64,000 nucleotides of DNA from positions 24,871 to 88,870 of the forward strand of contig JNVV01000038.1 of the NCBI GenBank assembly GCA_000733355.1, read 5' to 3'. A model generated the notes under the pieces. It searched no databases, was not told where the DNA came from, and worked only from the letters and a program-made list of their open reading frames with translations. Below, piece after piece: positions 10,727 through 21,792 of this stretch. Each line of letters begins with the position of its first letter. The stretch's first letter is position 1. The DNA comes from Falciphora oryzae (lineage: Eukaryota > Ascomycota > Sordariomycetes > Magnaporthales > Magnaporthaceae). The translations under genes were made by a program, and so were the position numbers.

Positions 10727-11660
10727 TCAAGCTTGTCTCCTGTGAAGCTCCACGGCAGCAGATGGCGAGATACGGCCATGCTCACCGTCGCTTGATTCAC
10801 GACCAGGTCGGCGGCGACGGAAGCCCTGTCCAGACCAGTGCTTCCGAGCAAAGTCTCTGACAGGAAGGCTAAAGGCGTCCTGACTGGACTTGAGAGACTT
10901 GCCCCTGGTCTCGAGCATATAGCGCATGAGGACGACGAGCGTCGCGACTGTCCTGCCCGCAAACAGAAAGAAGGGCCGCGGTGTAGACTTGAGGAAGATA
11001 GGGGTGATAAAAGCAACGAGCCAGTTGGAAAACTGTCGGGCAGAGTTCCATGTCAGCTTTATCAGCCGCGGCAGGCGTTGTGTGAGGGACGATGGACGTA
11101 TAAGCTTAACGGCCTGCGCCAACGCGGTGGCCGTGGCCCGAGTCTGCCCCAGCTGGATCCCACTGCCATACAACTTGCTAACGATTCCCCGGGTGGAGGC
11201 ATATGCCAGAGGGGAGACAAAGATGTGAACAACGACAGTCCAGCCTCCAGGCCCGCTAAGGCCCATGCCGCCGGCGAAAATGGAGGCCATGATGGTTATA
11301 CACAACACCAGGACGACGCCGCCGACGGAAACAAGTGTGCGGCGACTCGGGCAGGAGGCAGCGCCAAAAACGCGCCGCAGACGGCCTGGATGCCCGTGGG
11401 GATGCGTCACTGTGCACCTCCGGACAGGCTCACTGTGCTGGCGTAGCAGGTCAAGTAGCCTGCGCACAAACCCAACGTCCCCAGGGCCTGCGGCATGGCG
11501 ACGAGACGGCGACGGAGCTGGTGTCGTGTCTGTGGATTGGACGTTAGATGGAAGGGCCGTATGGATTTATGTAGATGGAGTCATACCCGTTGACTAAGGC
11601 ACCCATTAACACGTAAAGGGCGGCTATCAAGTACTTTTTGGGCTTCCGGGTGTGCTGCGT
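10727..11660 (-). pseudogene. Decayed MFS sugar-porter remnant
   Basis: Pieces of a sugar/H+ symporter lie in order but in different frames. At about 11,640-11,570 (reading leftward) a TM1-like stretch has KYLIAALYVLMGALVNGYDS. Near 11,400 the phrase RIPTGIQAVCGAFLAL, as before TM6, is preceded by an in-frame TGA where the family has Trp. Then RRTLVSVGGVVL and a C-terminal part with QFSNWLVAFITPIFLK and the PETKGxSLE-like motif LETRGKSL. The central loop and several helices are missing, so it is not an intact transporter. The family imports hexoses, disaccharides or quinate; the former substrate cannot be told. Boundaries are approximate. Confidence 0.7.
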
Positions 11661-11951
11661 GATGAATGGTGTTGATGGAAGGCCTGTTAAAAGAAGCCAA
11701 AACAGGCCGCATAGCGGGCTGTCAGATCAAGCGTTTGGTGGAAAAGATTGAGCTATTTGAGAAGACTAGACATAGCATTAGCTGCCTACCAGGCTTCCCC
11801 TCAACCACTGGCGACATGACAAGGCGCTGCAGTCGGACTGGGTAAAAGATCGGCGTATACAGAATACAACCGGCCATCGTAATGATATTTTTCTGGGAGG
11901 TAAGCAGCTCTGCAAACGGGACCTTTGCATTTAGCCACACGTCCTACACTA

Positions 11952-13670
11952 TCAGGTCCTCTCCCTCTCCTCGTCAGCCTCCACAGGCGACGCTTCCACG
12001 GCAGTGCCGGCATACCCAGCCTCGACCATCTCGGGGTGCCGCCTGTCCCACCACAGCATGCCGAGCTGCACGAGAATGGTGGCAGCCGTAAAGGCCGTGG
12101 CCAGCGGGAAGCCGACAGGATAGCGCGGCGCATCGGCGACCCGGAACGCGCGCAGGGGAATCGTCGCGTGCCCAACATACACCACAGTAACTGTCATGGC
12201 CACGATGATGGACCGCGCCTCGGGCTCGCGGCGCAGTATCTCGGCGAACCAGGCCATCAGCGACGGGCCGCCGGCGTTGGTGGCAAAGGTCAAAAAGTAG
12301 AAGGCCAGCACGGCGCGGTCGTCGGCCGGCCAGCCGCACAGCACGGCTAGGCAGGTGCCATGAGCGGCGGCGGACAGCACGCTGATCTGCCAGCGCCAGC
12401 GGAAGCGGTCCGAGAGGTGGTTCAGGACCAGGTTGGTTAGGATCTGCAGCGCGTAGCCGCCAAGGGGCAGGATGTTGACGTGGTACGTGTCGTAGACGCG
12501 CCGCCCCGTGACGGCGTCGCGGATGCTCTCGAGGTACAGCACAAAGTACGAGTTGGCGCGGTGGGCCCAGGCGCTGAACGCAAAGGCGAGCAGGAAGAAG
12601 TAGGTGATGGGGTGGACGATCAGCTGCCGCAGCTTGCGGCGCAGCGCAGACGCCGGGATGCGCTTCTGGGTGGCGACGCCGAACTCGGCCATGCGCGCGC
12701 GGGCCAGGCGCTTCTCGGCGGCCGTCAGCCACAGCGCGCGCGTCGTCTCGGGCGAGTCTGGAACAGTGACAAAGGCGAGCAGGCCCTGGCCGACGGTGAC
12801 GGCGCCCGAGATGATAAAAAGCCACTGCCAACCGGCCAGGCCGTGGACGCCGTTCATGTCGCGGTACAGGGCGGCCTGCAGGGCGCCGAGGAACATGGCA
12901 CCGGCGACGTCGCAGACGGTAAAGCAGGCGACGCGCAGGGCGAGCTCGGCGGGGGTGTACCAGTTGAAGATGAGGGCGATGACCGAAGGCCAGAAGGCGG
13001 ACGAGAAGAGGCCGAGGAAGAAGCGGAGGCCGAAGATGGTCTGGGCGTTGGGCGCCATGTAGGTGAAGAGCACGAGCATGCCCCAGGTGATTTCGCACAG
13101 GGGGAGGAAGATGGAGGGGCGGAACTGAGCGTGTTAGTTGGCATGAGTGGCGGTATCATGGGCAAGTAAACAGACACTCACCCTAGTCTGGATCAGCTGC
13201 CCCGGCACCAGCCCCAGCGCGTAGCCGATGGAGAAGTACGTGTTGAACTCGACCAGCTCGTTGCCGCGCAGCTGCAGCGCCTCCCGCATGCCCGAAACAT
13301 AAGCCTGCGTCGTGGCCGACTGGTCCATCTCCTTCATGATGCCCGCCAAAAACATCCAGGCCAGCAGCACGACGTCGAGCTTGAAGACGAGCGCGTTGCG
13401 CGCGCTGCGGAAGTAGGGGATGACCTTTCCGATGTGCACAAACACGCCCTCGACCGGCTCGTCCACCTGGCCGCCCGCCACGTCGACCTCGTCCAGGGCC
13501 GCCGACTTGACATGCCGGTCGTCGTCGGCTTGGGGCTTCCTGGGCCTTTCGTCGGCGGCGGCCGGGTCCTGGGGCGGGACGTGGAGGCCCATTCTGTCGA
13601 CTGCGAGGATGGACCGAGAGGAAGAAACGTCGAGGGTTGGAGGCGAGAGGCCAGGCATCCAACGAAGCAC
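11952..13670 (-). CDS. MFS anion:cation symporter of the Dal5/Liz1 type
   Basis: Two exons, 13182-13670 and 11952-13124, with intron 13125-13181 (GTGAGT, CTAAC branch, CAG end). Joined, they read ..GQLIQTRFRPSIFL, matching the TM2-TM3 loop of the allantoate permease family. Exon 1 holds a long hydrophilic N terminus, then helix 1 (LDVVLLAWMFLAGIMKEMDQS), where the Asp in the family's YLDRxN-like position is kept as MDQS. About 553 aa with 10-12 helices, the family length. Relatives carry allantoate, pantothenate, biotin, nicotinate or oligopeptides into the cell with protons; substrate unassigned. An alternative start at 13592 (MGLHVPP) may be the true one, since the first 26 residues have no family counterpart. 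Confidence 0.87.
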
Positions 13671-14182
13671 AGGTGGTCGCCCGGCCTCCTTTTAATACGC
13701 AACGGCACCGCCGCAGTCATAATTGCCTCCTCCTCGGCCAGCCTCCAGCGGGCTCCATCCCGAACTTGGCATCTCAGCAAGATAAGGGCCGGCGCAACAC
13801 GGTACTCGTATTGTCGGCGCAAAAATCCAGGGCCGCAGGTAGCATCTTAGCAGGCCTCAGAGCCCCCAAGCCCCGCCGGCATGACCCCGGATTCGCCCGA
13901 GCAGGGTCCTGTGGGGCTCGCGCTAGCGATTGCGCAACTGCGGATCTCTACGTCGACATCGGAAAGGCAGGGCGGGGGTGCCGCACAAGGAAATTTCTTC
14001 GTTGGGGGGGGGTGCCCGATGGAGGGAGGAGTCTTGACTACCCCTGCTTTTGTCTTCTTGGGCTGTTGGTTGGGACTCAAGAACAGTGTCTGATCGGTAT
14101 TATTTCTAGTGTAAAGCCAAGCTGACGAGAGGGAGACACGAGACGAGAGAAAACACAGACAACGACACACGCAAAAGAACCA
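13671..14182. other. Intergenic region between two minus-strand genes
   Basis: It probably holds the promoter of the MFS gene and the 3' end of the DUF5672 gene. No coding signal seen. Confidence 0.5.
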
Positions 14183-15257
14183 TCAACTCCCAAACTTGGC
14201 CTGCCCCTCCAGCATCGCCGCCTCGGGACACCACGCCAAAATGTCCTCCATCCGATCCTTCTGCCACCTCGCCGGCTGGTGAAACCCAAACGGCCTTTCA
14301 AAGTACACCGTCTCGACCGCAAACTCCCTCGCCACCTCGGGGTCCGGCAGGCGCGCCCCCATCTCGGCCGCCTTGCTGTAGAACCACTGGTCCTCGAACC
14401 TTTCATGATTAGGCAGGTGCCTGTTCGGCAGCGTATTGACCCTCTGGAACTCCTCCCCGTGCGCGCGCGCAATATCTCTCATCAACCTCGGGTTCCTCAG
14501 GCTCAGCCCGCCGTTGTACCCCATCCCCCAGCGCGGCGCGATCGGCGCCCCGATCAGGTCCCAGCGCGCAAAATCGTCAACCGTGCTGTTCGCGTTGGCG
14601 CATATGACGCTGTCCGTCTGGAACAGCAGCACCCGGGGGGCCTCTACCAACTGCTCCCACAGCCACTCCCTGGCCAGGAACAGCGAGACCGAGTTGTGCG
14701 TCGCGAACCCCGCCACATTACTTGGCAGGTGCCGGATCCGGATCCGTCTCTCCGCCAGCGCCCGGTGCAGCGCCGCGCTGGGCGGCGGGCTCCACGACGG
14801 CGCCGGGGTGAAGAGCACAACGGGCCAGTTGGGCCCCAGCGTCGACGAGAAGTGTAGCATCAGCGGGACCAGGTTCGGTGTCGTGCGCGTCTCGATGATG
14901 ACGGCCGCTCCGGACGGGAACTCGGGTTGCTTCGGCGGCTGCGTCGTTGCATTTTTGACGGTGGTGGCGGCGGCTGCCGAGGCGGCTTCGGTGGTGTCCC
15001 CTTCCCAGTCCTGGAGCCCCCCCGACTGATCCACCATTAGCTGCTATCCGGTGCACTAACAAACCGAGGCAAAAGAGAGAAAGGAGCCTAGGTGTGCTAC
15101 TCGCCAGGTCCAGGGACGACCATACGACACTAGCCATCAGCCATATCACAGCCAACGATACCAGGATCGACAGCATAGTCAAGACCTGCCGTCGAGGGAA
15201 CCTGGCCGGCCTGCCCTCTTGCTGGAGCGGTATGTACGAATACCTATCAAGACCCAT
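14183..15257 (-). CDS. DUF5672 protein with N-terminal membrane anchor
   Basis: The main exon (14183-15043) encodes the DUF5672 domain: VIIETRTTPNLVPLMLHFSSTLGPNWPV-like start, LLFQTDSVICANA, WDLIGAPIAPRWGMGYNGGLSLRN and EDQWFYSKAAEM. The DSVIC and GGLSLRN motifs resemble the DxD-like and acceptor regions of glycosyltransferase-A folds, so a Golgi glycosyltransferase is plausible (inference). A short upstream exon (15126-15257) gives MGLDRYSYIPL and a hydrophobic segment (LTMLSILVSLAVIWLMASV) fitting a type II signal anchor. I propose intron 15044-15125 (GTATGG..TAG); this junction is weak, and a start at 15037 within the main exon would give a 284-aa soluble form. The spliced product would be 330 aa. 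Confidence 0.72.
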
Positions 15258-16290
15258 CGTGGCCACGATGGAGATCTTTGCTTTCGAGTCGGGGCGTGGG
15301 CAGTTCAACGAGCGCCGGCTTGCAGAACCTCGAGACTAGACCTGGCCCCTTCCCGAGAGCCCGGGTATGGATGCCCAGGCGCGCCTCTTTATGTGTGCAG
15401 CGTCAACACTCACAAAACCCAGCGACGGGCATGCAGTGGCTTGCACAGCCATGGTTGCTGCTGCCGGACGCCTGGAGTGTGCGGTACATTGAAGTCGTCC
15501 CCGTCCTCCCTGCTTCCCTTAGGGCGGTCGTCACACGTAGACGCTGTGCCAGGCAACGACCGGACGTCTGGGCTATAAATGGGAGGAGAACTAGAGGCGA
15601 TTAAAAACGCCACACGCCCATCTCAGCTTGCATCCAGACATTGATATGTCTCTCCCTCGAGCAGGTCTGACGTGCGTGACGTCAGGGCTCGATCGTGCCG
15701 CATGACACAGCTTGCCACATGTGCGGCCGCAATTTCGACGGGGCTGCTGGTATCCTCAGGGGCGGCAGGTCGCCATCACGCAGGGCAGAAGGCAAGAAAA
15801 AAGGAGAGGTGGTGGGTGTCTGGTGAAGCGTTACGCGTGCAACCCTCGCGTCTGAGACACCCACTGGCCGATGACAACGGACCATGGCGATCAAGTCGGG
15901 CGAGGAACCGTCCACTACGCCCCGGAATATCCCGCGCACAGAAGAACAACCCATGAATGTTTCATTTCAAGCGAGTCGAGGCCCCATGCTACTATCGTAC
16001 AAGCCAAACCAACGAGGAAACAAGTCGCGATGCCGTCGAGCAAAAATAAATCATTTGTGTCGCTTATTTTGGCCCGTCCTCCGAACGCCTCAAACATGCG
16101 GTTTATGTACGACAACATTCAGCTTTTCCCTGTCGCCTGGTGTTTCCAAAAAGAAGGGGAGAAAAAGGGAGAAGAAAACAAAGACCAAACCCACTAGCGG
16201 CAGGAACAGACAAACAGTGGCGTTTTGCCTGCAGGTGCGCTGAAACCTATGTAGTGTAATAGGGATGCCCAAAAAGAAGCAAAAAGTAAA
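15258..16290. other. Intergenic region, about 1 kb
   Basis: A TATA-like ctataaat lies at about 15572 on the plus strand, but no supported plus-strand gene follows. Nothing else recognised. Confidence 0.5.
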
Positions 16291-19002
16291 CTAGCGCAGC
16301 ATATACGACAGATCTGGAAGGCCTTGCACAATCTGCCGAACCAAGACATCGTCCTCGTCCGTCCGGTTTGACGGGGCGGTTTTCGTAGTCTCGGACAGGG
16401 GCGCTGCAAAAGAAACGACAGATTGTTTATGCTTTTCTTTAGCTGCTGCCGGTGTCGGAACTCCAAGCGGCACGGCAGCCACCAGTGCCGGCTGGTCCGG
16501 ATCCGCCATCAGAGCAAGGGCAGTCGAGGGAGGGTTGGTCCCTTCGGCCTTCTGAGGCTGTGTTTCCGTGTCTGGCGGGCCGAAGAAGGAAAGGTCCCAC
16601 GGATCGGCCGCCACGGCGGTGCTAGGCGCGACGCTCCCACCCGAGGGAGGAGGGACTGTGCTGATCGGAGCCGATGGTGGCGGGGGCTGCGTAAAGGCAG
16701 GGACCGAGGATTCAGGGGATGCGTTCCATGTGCTCATCGTTGGCGGCGGCGAAGAATTGGGAGCAGTCTTCTGAGCCTCACTAGCACCTGTTGTGTCTGG
16801 CCAGTCCCGGAACATGCCAAAGCTGGGGTCGGTAGGGTTTCCAGTCGGTGCCGGCGACGCCATCATCTCGCCCCAATCATCGTCGTTATCATCCTGGTCG
16901 GCCCCCTGCGCCTGGTCTTGTTTCGCTCCGCCCCCTGCCGATCCAGATAGCGCCGCCGGTCGATCGAGGGGCAATGGCGACGAGGCAAACATGGACACGG
17001 GACGGGCGGGGCCGACGGCAGACTTTGGCGCAGGCGGGGCTGCTGCGATGGGAGAAGAACTCCAGCCAAAGTTGGGCGTCGCCGCAGAGGCCGTGACCGG
17101 CAGCGTCCCAAACGGCGGCGCCGGGGCTCCCGCCGAGGTGACGACGGGCGGCACGACAGGCAGCAGCCCCGTCATGGAGCTTCCAGGCGGGGCGCTCTGC
17201 CTCTTGGCGGCAGCGGCCTCCCGCTTCAGCCGCCGCTGGGCAAAGACCTGGTCGAGACGCATGGCGGGCTCGTCCGACGCCGTGGCCGAGTCCCAGCCAA
17301 ACATGTTGCCCTTGCCCTTGGCGCCGCCGCCCAGGCCGCCGCCGCCGAGCGTGGGGCGCCCGCCCGCGAACGAGTCCTCCTCCATCCAACGGCGCACCGT
17401 CTTGATGGTTTCGGCGCGCACCTCGGACGTGGGCCAGGCGACGCGGCGGTAGGACCCGTCGTCGGTGCCGAAGCCGCCGCCGGCGTCGTGCAGCCGCGCG
17501 CTGCCGAAGCGCGAGACCCGGGCCCAGACCCGACGCTCCGAGACGTCGGTGAAGCAGTCGCGCAGGATCGTGTCGGGCACGTAGCCGTCGGCCACGTCGG
17601 CCGCGGGCCCCAGCTTCGCCTTGGAAAAAATCAGGTCTGCCTTTGCGAGGTCCGGCACGAACTGGACGGGGCCAAACTTGGTTCTCAACTCGCCAAAGCC
17701 CGCCTTCCTAGGCGGTGGCGGCCGCGGCGTGGATGTGACAGAAGACCCCGAGCGGCCGCGCGATACCGAGGCCCGGAGACGCATCTTCGGTGTAGGCGTC
17801 CCCGACACTGAGCGTTGCCTGCCTCCGCGTCGACTCCCACTCTCTTCTGCCTCATCCTCTTCCGCCAGCCCGTCATCCTTCTCTTGCGCATCCGGTAGTG
17901 CCTTGTGGCTCAACGGCGTGCCCCGCCCCTCTTTTCTTGCTGGGCGACCAGGCGGAGTAAATGGCCTCGTGTCATCGGCGGCAGGGTCTGTCGACGAGGC
18001 CCTTGCGCCTCGTTCGAGTTCTGGCGGCTCCGACGCCGCTCTCTGGGCAATCCCGTCAAACAAGACCACCATATCCTTCACCTTGTTGGAAGAAACCTTG
18101 CGCTGCACCACCGACTGCGCGCTGCGGTGTGACTTCGGCAGTGGCCGCGCACGCGAGTCCTCGTCGATGGATGTTATGGGCGAGTCCTGCTGTCGTCTCG
18201 TTTCGCCGAGTCGGCTGTTGGTGTCGTCGTCATCGCCATCGTTGGAGCAGGTCGAGGAAGCCCTCGACCGCCGTGTTTGTTCTCGTGTCTCCTCCGTCGG
18301 CGTGCTCTCTTGGATATCCTTCGCCCCGGCTGCGGCTGTAGTTGCGTCCTGATCGATTTTGCTGGCCTCCACGTCTACCTGGTCCCATCGTGGAGACTCC
18401 AGGTCGAGATTTTCCGTAGAGCCGGGCACTGGCGCAGGCGAGAGCAGGGCTGGCGGCGGAGGGGCTTTCGGCGGGCTTGAGGGCAGCTCGAGGTGGCTGC
18501 CGAACGAGGGCTCCGAGGCCCAGGGGTCGAGGGACGACGAGGGCAGGCGCAGGCCTGCGTTGGAGCCTGGCCGGGACAGCGCCCTGCTGGGAGACGAGAT
18601 GACGGGGCTCGCGGCCTTGCTGATGCTGCCATCAGGCGACCTCGCAGCCAGGCTGTTCGCAGCCAAGCTGTTCTCCCTCGACCGTTGCTTGCTTGTCGCG
18701 GCCGAGACGGGCGTGGTGATGGCGTCGCCGCCGTGCCAGCCGCTGTTCCAGGCGGACAGCGAGCCGGCCGCGGCAGCAGGGTCGGGGCCGCCGCTGGGGG
18801 AAGCCCAGGCGCCGCCAAAGTCGTCGTCATCGTTGTGTCCCCACGGCGAGTGGTAGGAGAGGGCGGGAACGCCGAGAGAGGGGGCGGCCGAGGTCAGGAA
18901 GGCGCGCGGAGGGGGCTCGAGGCCGAGGGGCGGCGCGGGCTTCGCGGTGGGCGACGTGCCCTCGTCGGTCGCGGTCCAGGGCGACCCCCACGGGTCCTCC
19001 AT
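16291..19002 (-). CDS. Large disordered protein with DPW and WG motifs (possible adaptor/endocytic ligand)
   Basis: An uninterrupted 903-aa frame beginning MEDPWGSPW; a further in-frame ATG lies 11 codons upstream (19035), but MEDPWG looks like the natural start. Most is Ser/Pro/Ala-rich and predicted disordered. A compact conserved-looking part in the middle (TKFGPVQFVPDLAKADLIFSK through TIKTVRRWMEEDSF) is rich in Trp and charged residues. Short motifs recur: DPW at the N terminus, SLDPWAS, DPWDLSFFG, and DDDWGEMM; the C terminus ends VQGLPDLSYMLR. DPW, WG and FG-like motifs bind appendage (ear) domains of AP-2, AP-1 and GGA in known endocytic proteins, so a clathrin-adaptor ligand is possible, but this is inference from motifs alone. 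No catalytic domain is visible and I do not recognise the family. Confidence 0.8.
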   Translation of the reverse strand: MEDPWGSPWTATDEGTSPTAKPAPPLGLEPPPRAFLTSAAPSLGVPALSYHSPWGHNDDDDFGGAWASPSGGPDPAAAAGSLSAWNSGWHGGDAITTPVSAATSKQRSRENSLAANSLAARSPDGSISKAASPVISSPSRALSRPGSNAGLRLPSSSLDPWASEPSFGSHLELPSSPPKAPPPPALLSPAPVPGSTENLDLESPRWDQVDVEASKIDQDATTAAAGAKDIQESTPTEETREQTRRSRASSTCSNDGDDDDTNSRLGETRRQQDSPITSIDEDSRARPLPKSHRSAQSVVQRKVSSNKVKDMVVLFDGIAQRAASEPPELERGARASSTDPAADDTRPFTPPGRPARKEGRGTPLSHKALPDAQEKDDGLAEEDEAEESGSRRGGRQRSVSGTPTPKMRLRASVSRGRSGSSVTSTPRPPPPRKAGFGELRTKFGPVQFVPDLAKADLIFSKAKLGPAADVADGYVPDTILRDCFTDVSERRVWARVSRFGSARLHDAGGGFGTDDGSYRRVAWPTSEVRAETIKTVRRWMEEDSFAGGRPTLGGGGLGGGAKGKGNMFGWDSATASDEPAMRLDQVFAQRRLKREAAAAKRQSAPPGSSMTGLLPVVPPVVTSAGAPAPPFGTLPVTASAATPNFGWSSSPIAAAPPAPKSAVGPARPVSMFASSPLPLDRPAALSGSAGGGAKQDQAQGADQDDNDDDWGEMMASPAPTGNPTDPSFGMFRDWPDTTGASEAQKTAPNSSPPPTMSTWNASPESSVPAFTQPPPPSAPISTVPPPSGGSVAPSTAVAADPWDLSFFGPPDTETQPQKAEGTNPPSTALALMADPDQPALVAAVPLGVPTPAAAKEKHKQSVVSFAAPLSETTKTAPSNRTDEDDVLVRQIVQGLPDLSYMLR

Positions 19003-19907
19003 GCTGGTCTTTGGGGGAAGAGAAGCGACCGGCAAAGCGAGGGCTATCGCATGGTCCTGGGGCTGGCGGGTTTCGATTGGCGCATTCTATTCGTCTGCTC
19101 GAGGCGGGGTCCCGGGCGATCCGGCTGGAGTCGGCGGGAGTTCGTGTTGCAGGCAGATGGATTTAAAAGTAAAGGGTCGATGTGTTGGCTTTGTTCGTCG
19201 CGCTTGCGGCTGTCGTCGGTCGGGGCGGGCGAGGCGAGACGCGACGCAATGGTGGGCCGCTAGAGGACAGGCACGATTTTAAGATCGAGTTGAGCTCGAG
19301 ACAATTGGGCTCGGCTATCGCTGCAATGGTCGAGAAGTTGGCTGGCTGAAGACCTGGCTGGCAGCATCGATGTTCACCTCGGCTGGCTCAGCACGGACCT
19401 ACTGCTTATTCCACTGCATCCAAGCCCCTTGAATGCTCAATCCTTCCTCCCACCACAAGCATCAAATGCAGCGTGCAGAACAGGCACTCCCAACTACCCC
19501 CAATTTTATTATCGCCATTAGAAGTCGTCGTAAATATTTCCAGACGGTCCCTTTTATCCAGCCTGCCAAGTCCAGCCAGATAATATGCTGCGTGTGCTCT
19601 GCGTTTCCCGACCATCACCCTTTGTCCCACCCCACCATCATCGAAAAGAACCGGGGTATCACCAAAGAACTTGAACCCGTAAACGCCGTAAGAATAGAAG
19701 CCCGAAAAGCGAAAAGCTGGCAGGTAGGAAAAAAAAAAAAAAAAAAAAAAAGGGTTGTCCCTCCCATGCTCGAGTGTCTCTCTCAAACAAAAATTGTCGA
19801 ATCCCAAAAAACAAGTAGGTGGTAGCCGTTTGAGGCGGTGATCCCAGACTCGTGTAGTATCTAGACCACCCATGGAAACAGGGCAAGCAAATTCAAAAAC
19901 CACCCGA
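19003..19907. other. Intergenic region with poly-A tract
   Basis: It carries the upstream region of the 903-aa gene and the 3' flank of the DUF3716 gene. A 23-base A run at 19729-19751 is the only feature. No coding signal. Confidence 0.5.
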
Positions 19908-21101
19908 TCAGCCCTGCAGATCGCTGGCGTAGTCTTCCATCAAGCCAGAGAGGTCGCGCAGCACCCTCCTGATTTGCCGCGTGTCCTGCTGCTGGAATAT
20001 CAGCTGCTCCGCAACCTCGTGCAGCACGCGCCGCAGCGTCATGGCGTCCTCCACGCCGAACTCGGCCGAAATCGGCATGTGCAGCATCCGCCCGCCGTCG
20101 CTGCCGACACCACTGCCGCTGCCGCCGCCTGGCGTCACCGGGGTGGGGTTGGCCGCGGTGTTATTGGAGGGAGCGGCTTGTGAAGCCGGAGACGTAGCCG
20201 CCACGCTGCTGCTGCCGGCTGGAGCAGCAGCCGCTGAGGGGATAGCGCCTCTAAAGCTATGCACCTTCTTCCGCTTGCGCGAGCCGTGCGAGGGGAGCGA
20301 GCCGTTTCGCGGGCCTCGCGGGATGGGCACCCTGCCGACGTTCTTGGGGTTGTTGCTGCAGCGGTGGCCCTGCGAGTTGTAGTTGCAGTTGCCGCACGAC
20401 GAGGTGAGGCCGGGGACGGAATAGCATCCCTCGAACGGGCCAAGGTTGAGGCTGCAGCGGTTGCAGGGCTCGGCGCACTCGACGCCGACGCATTGTGTCA
20501 TAATGGCCTCGACGTTGATGACCCGCTCCCAGATGATGCGTCTGCCGGCCCAGACGGGTGCAAGCTTGGCGGCCCGGAAAGCCTGGAGAAGCAAGTGGAT
20601 TGTGTTAGATTTCCGCAGTAGACAGAGGTGGCCGCTGTGGGCTCAACCTACGGGCAAGGCCAGCATCGAAGTCAATCGCTCCGACGACTTGACCTTGTCG
20701 CCCAGCTCGGCCAGGACCTCTTTGACGGCAGCGACCGTGATGTCGGCGGGTGCCACGGCGTCGGCATCGGCGTCAGCGTTAGGCATCGGCCCCAAGTTGT
20801 TCCGCATGGGATCTGGTGTGCCGACGATGTCGCTGGTGACTTTGAAGCTGTCGAGATCGTGGGGGTCCATGGAGTACTCGTCGACATCAAAAACAGCCTG
20901 CGCGCTGTCGCCGGGCTGCTCTGTGCCTGAAGCGGGAGCAGGGCTGATCCCGTCTTCGTCGCCGCTGTCGTCGGTTGAGTTTAGGTAGTCGTTGGGGTTG
21001 GCCACGCGGCTACTATGCGGCGAGTCCTTGATCAAGTCCAAGATCTCGGCTGGAAGCTCCATGGGAGGCATCGTGGCCGGTCGCGTGGAGGAAGCAACCA
21101 A
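19908..21101 (-). CDS. DUF3716 cysteine-cluster protein
   Basis: Exons 20652-21101 and 19908-20582, intron 20583-20651 (GTAGGT..CTCCAG), joining LTSMLALP to AFRAAKLAP in phase 0; 374 aa. Residues after the junction include a dense cysteine module (CVGVECAEPCNRCSLNLGPF, then ..SSCGNCNYNSQGHRC), which matches the fungal DUF3716 pattern and probably binds zinc. It is followed by a basic patch (SRKRKKVHS) that could be a nuclear signal, a Ser/Ala/Gly linker and a C-terminal helix. The N-terminal part is acidic (STDDSGDEDG). The biochemical role of DUF3716 is not established; nuclear action is inferred. An alternative start lies at 21071 (MPPMEL). It is divergent from cfd1, sharing about 690 bp of promoter. 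Confidence 0.85.
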
Positions 21102-21792
21102 AAGAAAAAGAGAAGGTACGCGATGGATCGATCAATGGTGTACAGACGTGTGTCTGGTGAGCGCGCAGGCGGACTGCGGGCAGGTAAATCGGGCAAAAGA
21201 GCTTCAAGCCTGATAGAGAGGGAAGCTCGAGAGCGCGACGAGGTTGGATGGAGGTGAGAGTGGGATTCCAACTTACGCGGGAGCCATGGCACGCGCAAGG
21301 TTTGTCAATTGGCGACAAAACGCGGAAGGAACCTGGCAGAAAACCGCGACAAAGAGAGCGCCCGCTTCCCGCGTGTTTTTGTTTTGTGCTCACCTGCCAA
21401 ATCCAGAGGCCCGCTTTTTGATCGAGCAACTGGGTGGGCAACTCCGTCATCGGCTAGGATGGGCCTTTGCGACAGCTTAGAAATTCATCGCCAAAAAGAC
21501 GCTCTTGTAAAATCGCAAAGTCAACTCCAGATTGCAACCCCTGCACCATGACTTCTTCACCCAACCATCTGGCGCAGCCGCCAACATTGATGCTCTCAAG
21601 TAGGAGACCCGGGCGAGGTGATTGATCCTACCACATCTACTCACAACGACAACGACCACCATCCATTCTCCTCCCCGCGCCTTGGCTCACTCCTGACGCA
21701 GTGACGGTGCGGGACCCCACGAAGATCAAGACCGGCGCTGTCTCTCGGAGCGGCGGCACGGCACCGCCCGCTACCCCAGGCAGGGCGCAACC
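21102..21792. promoter_or_regulatory. Shared divergent promoter region, DUF3716 gene / cfd1
   Basis: About 690 bp separate the two starts, which face away from each other, so both promoters must lie here. No clear TATA box was found and no known binding site is claimed. Confidence 0.5.
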
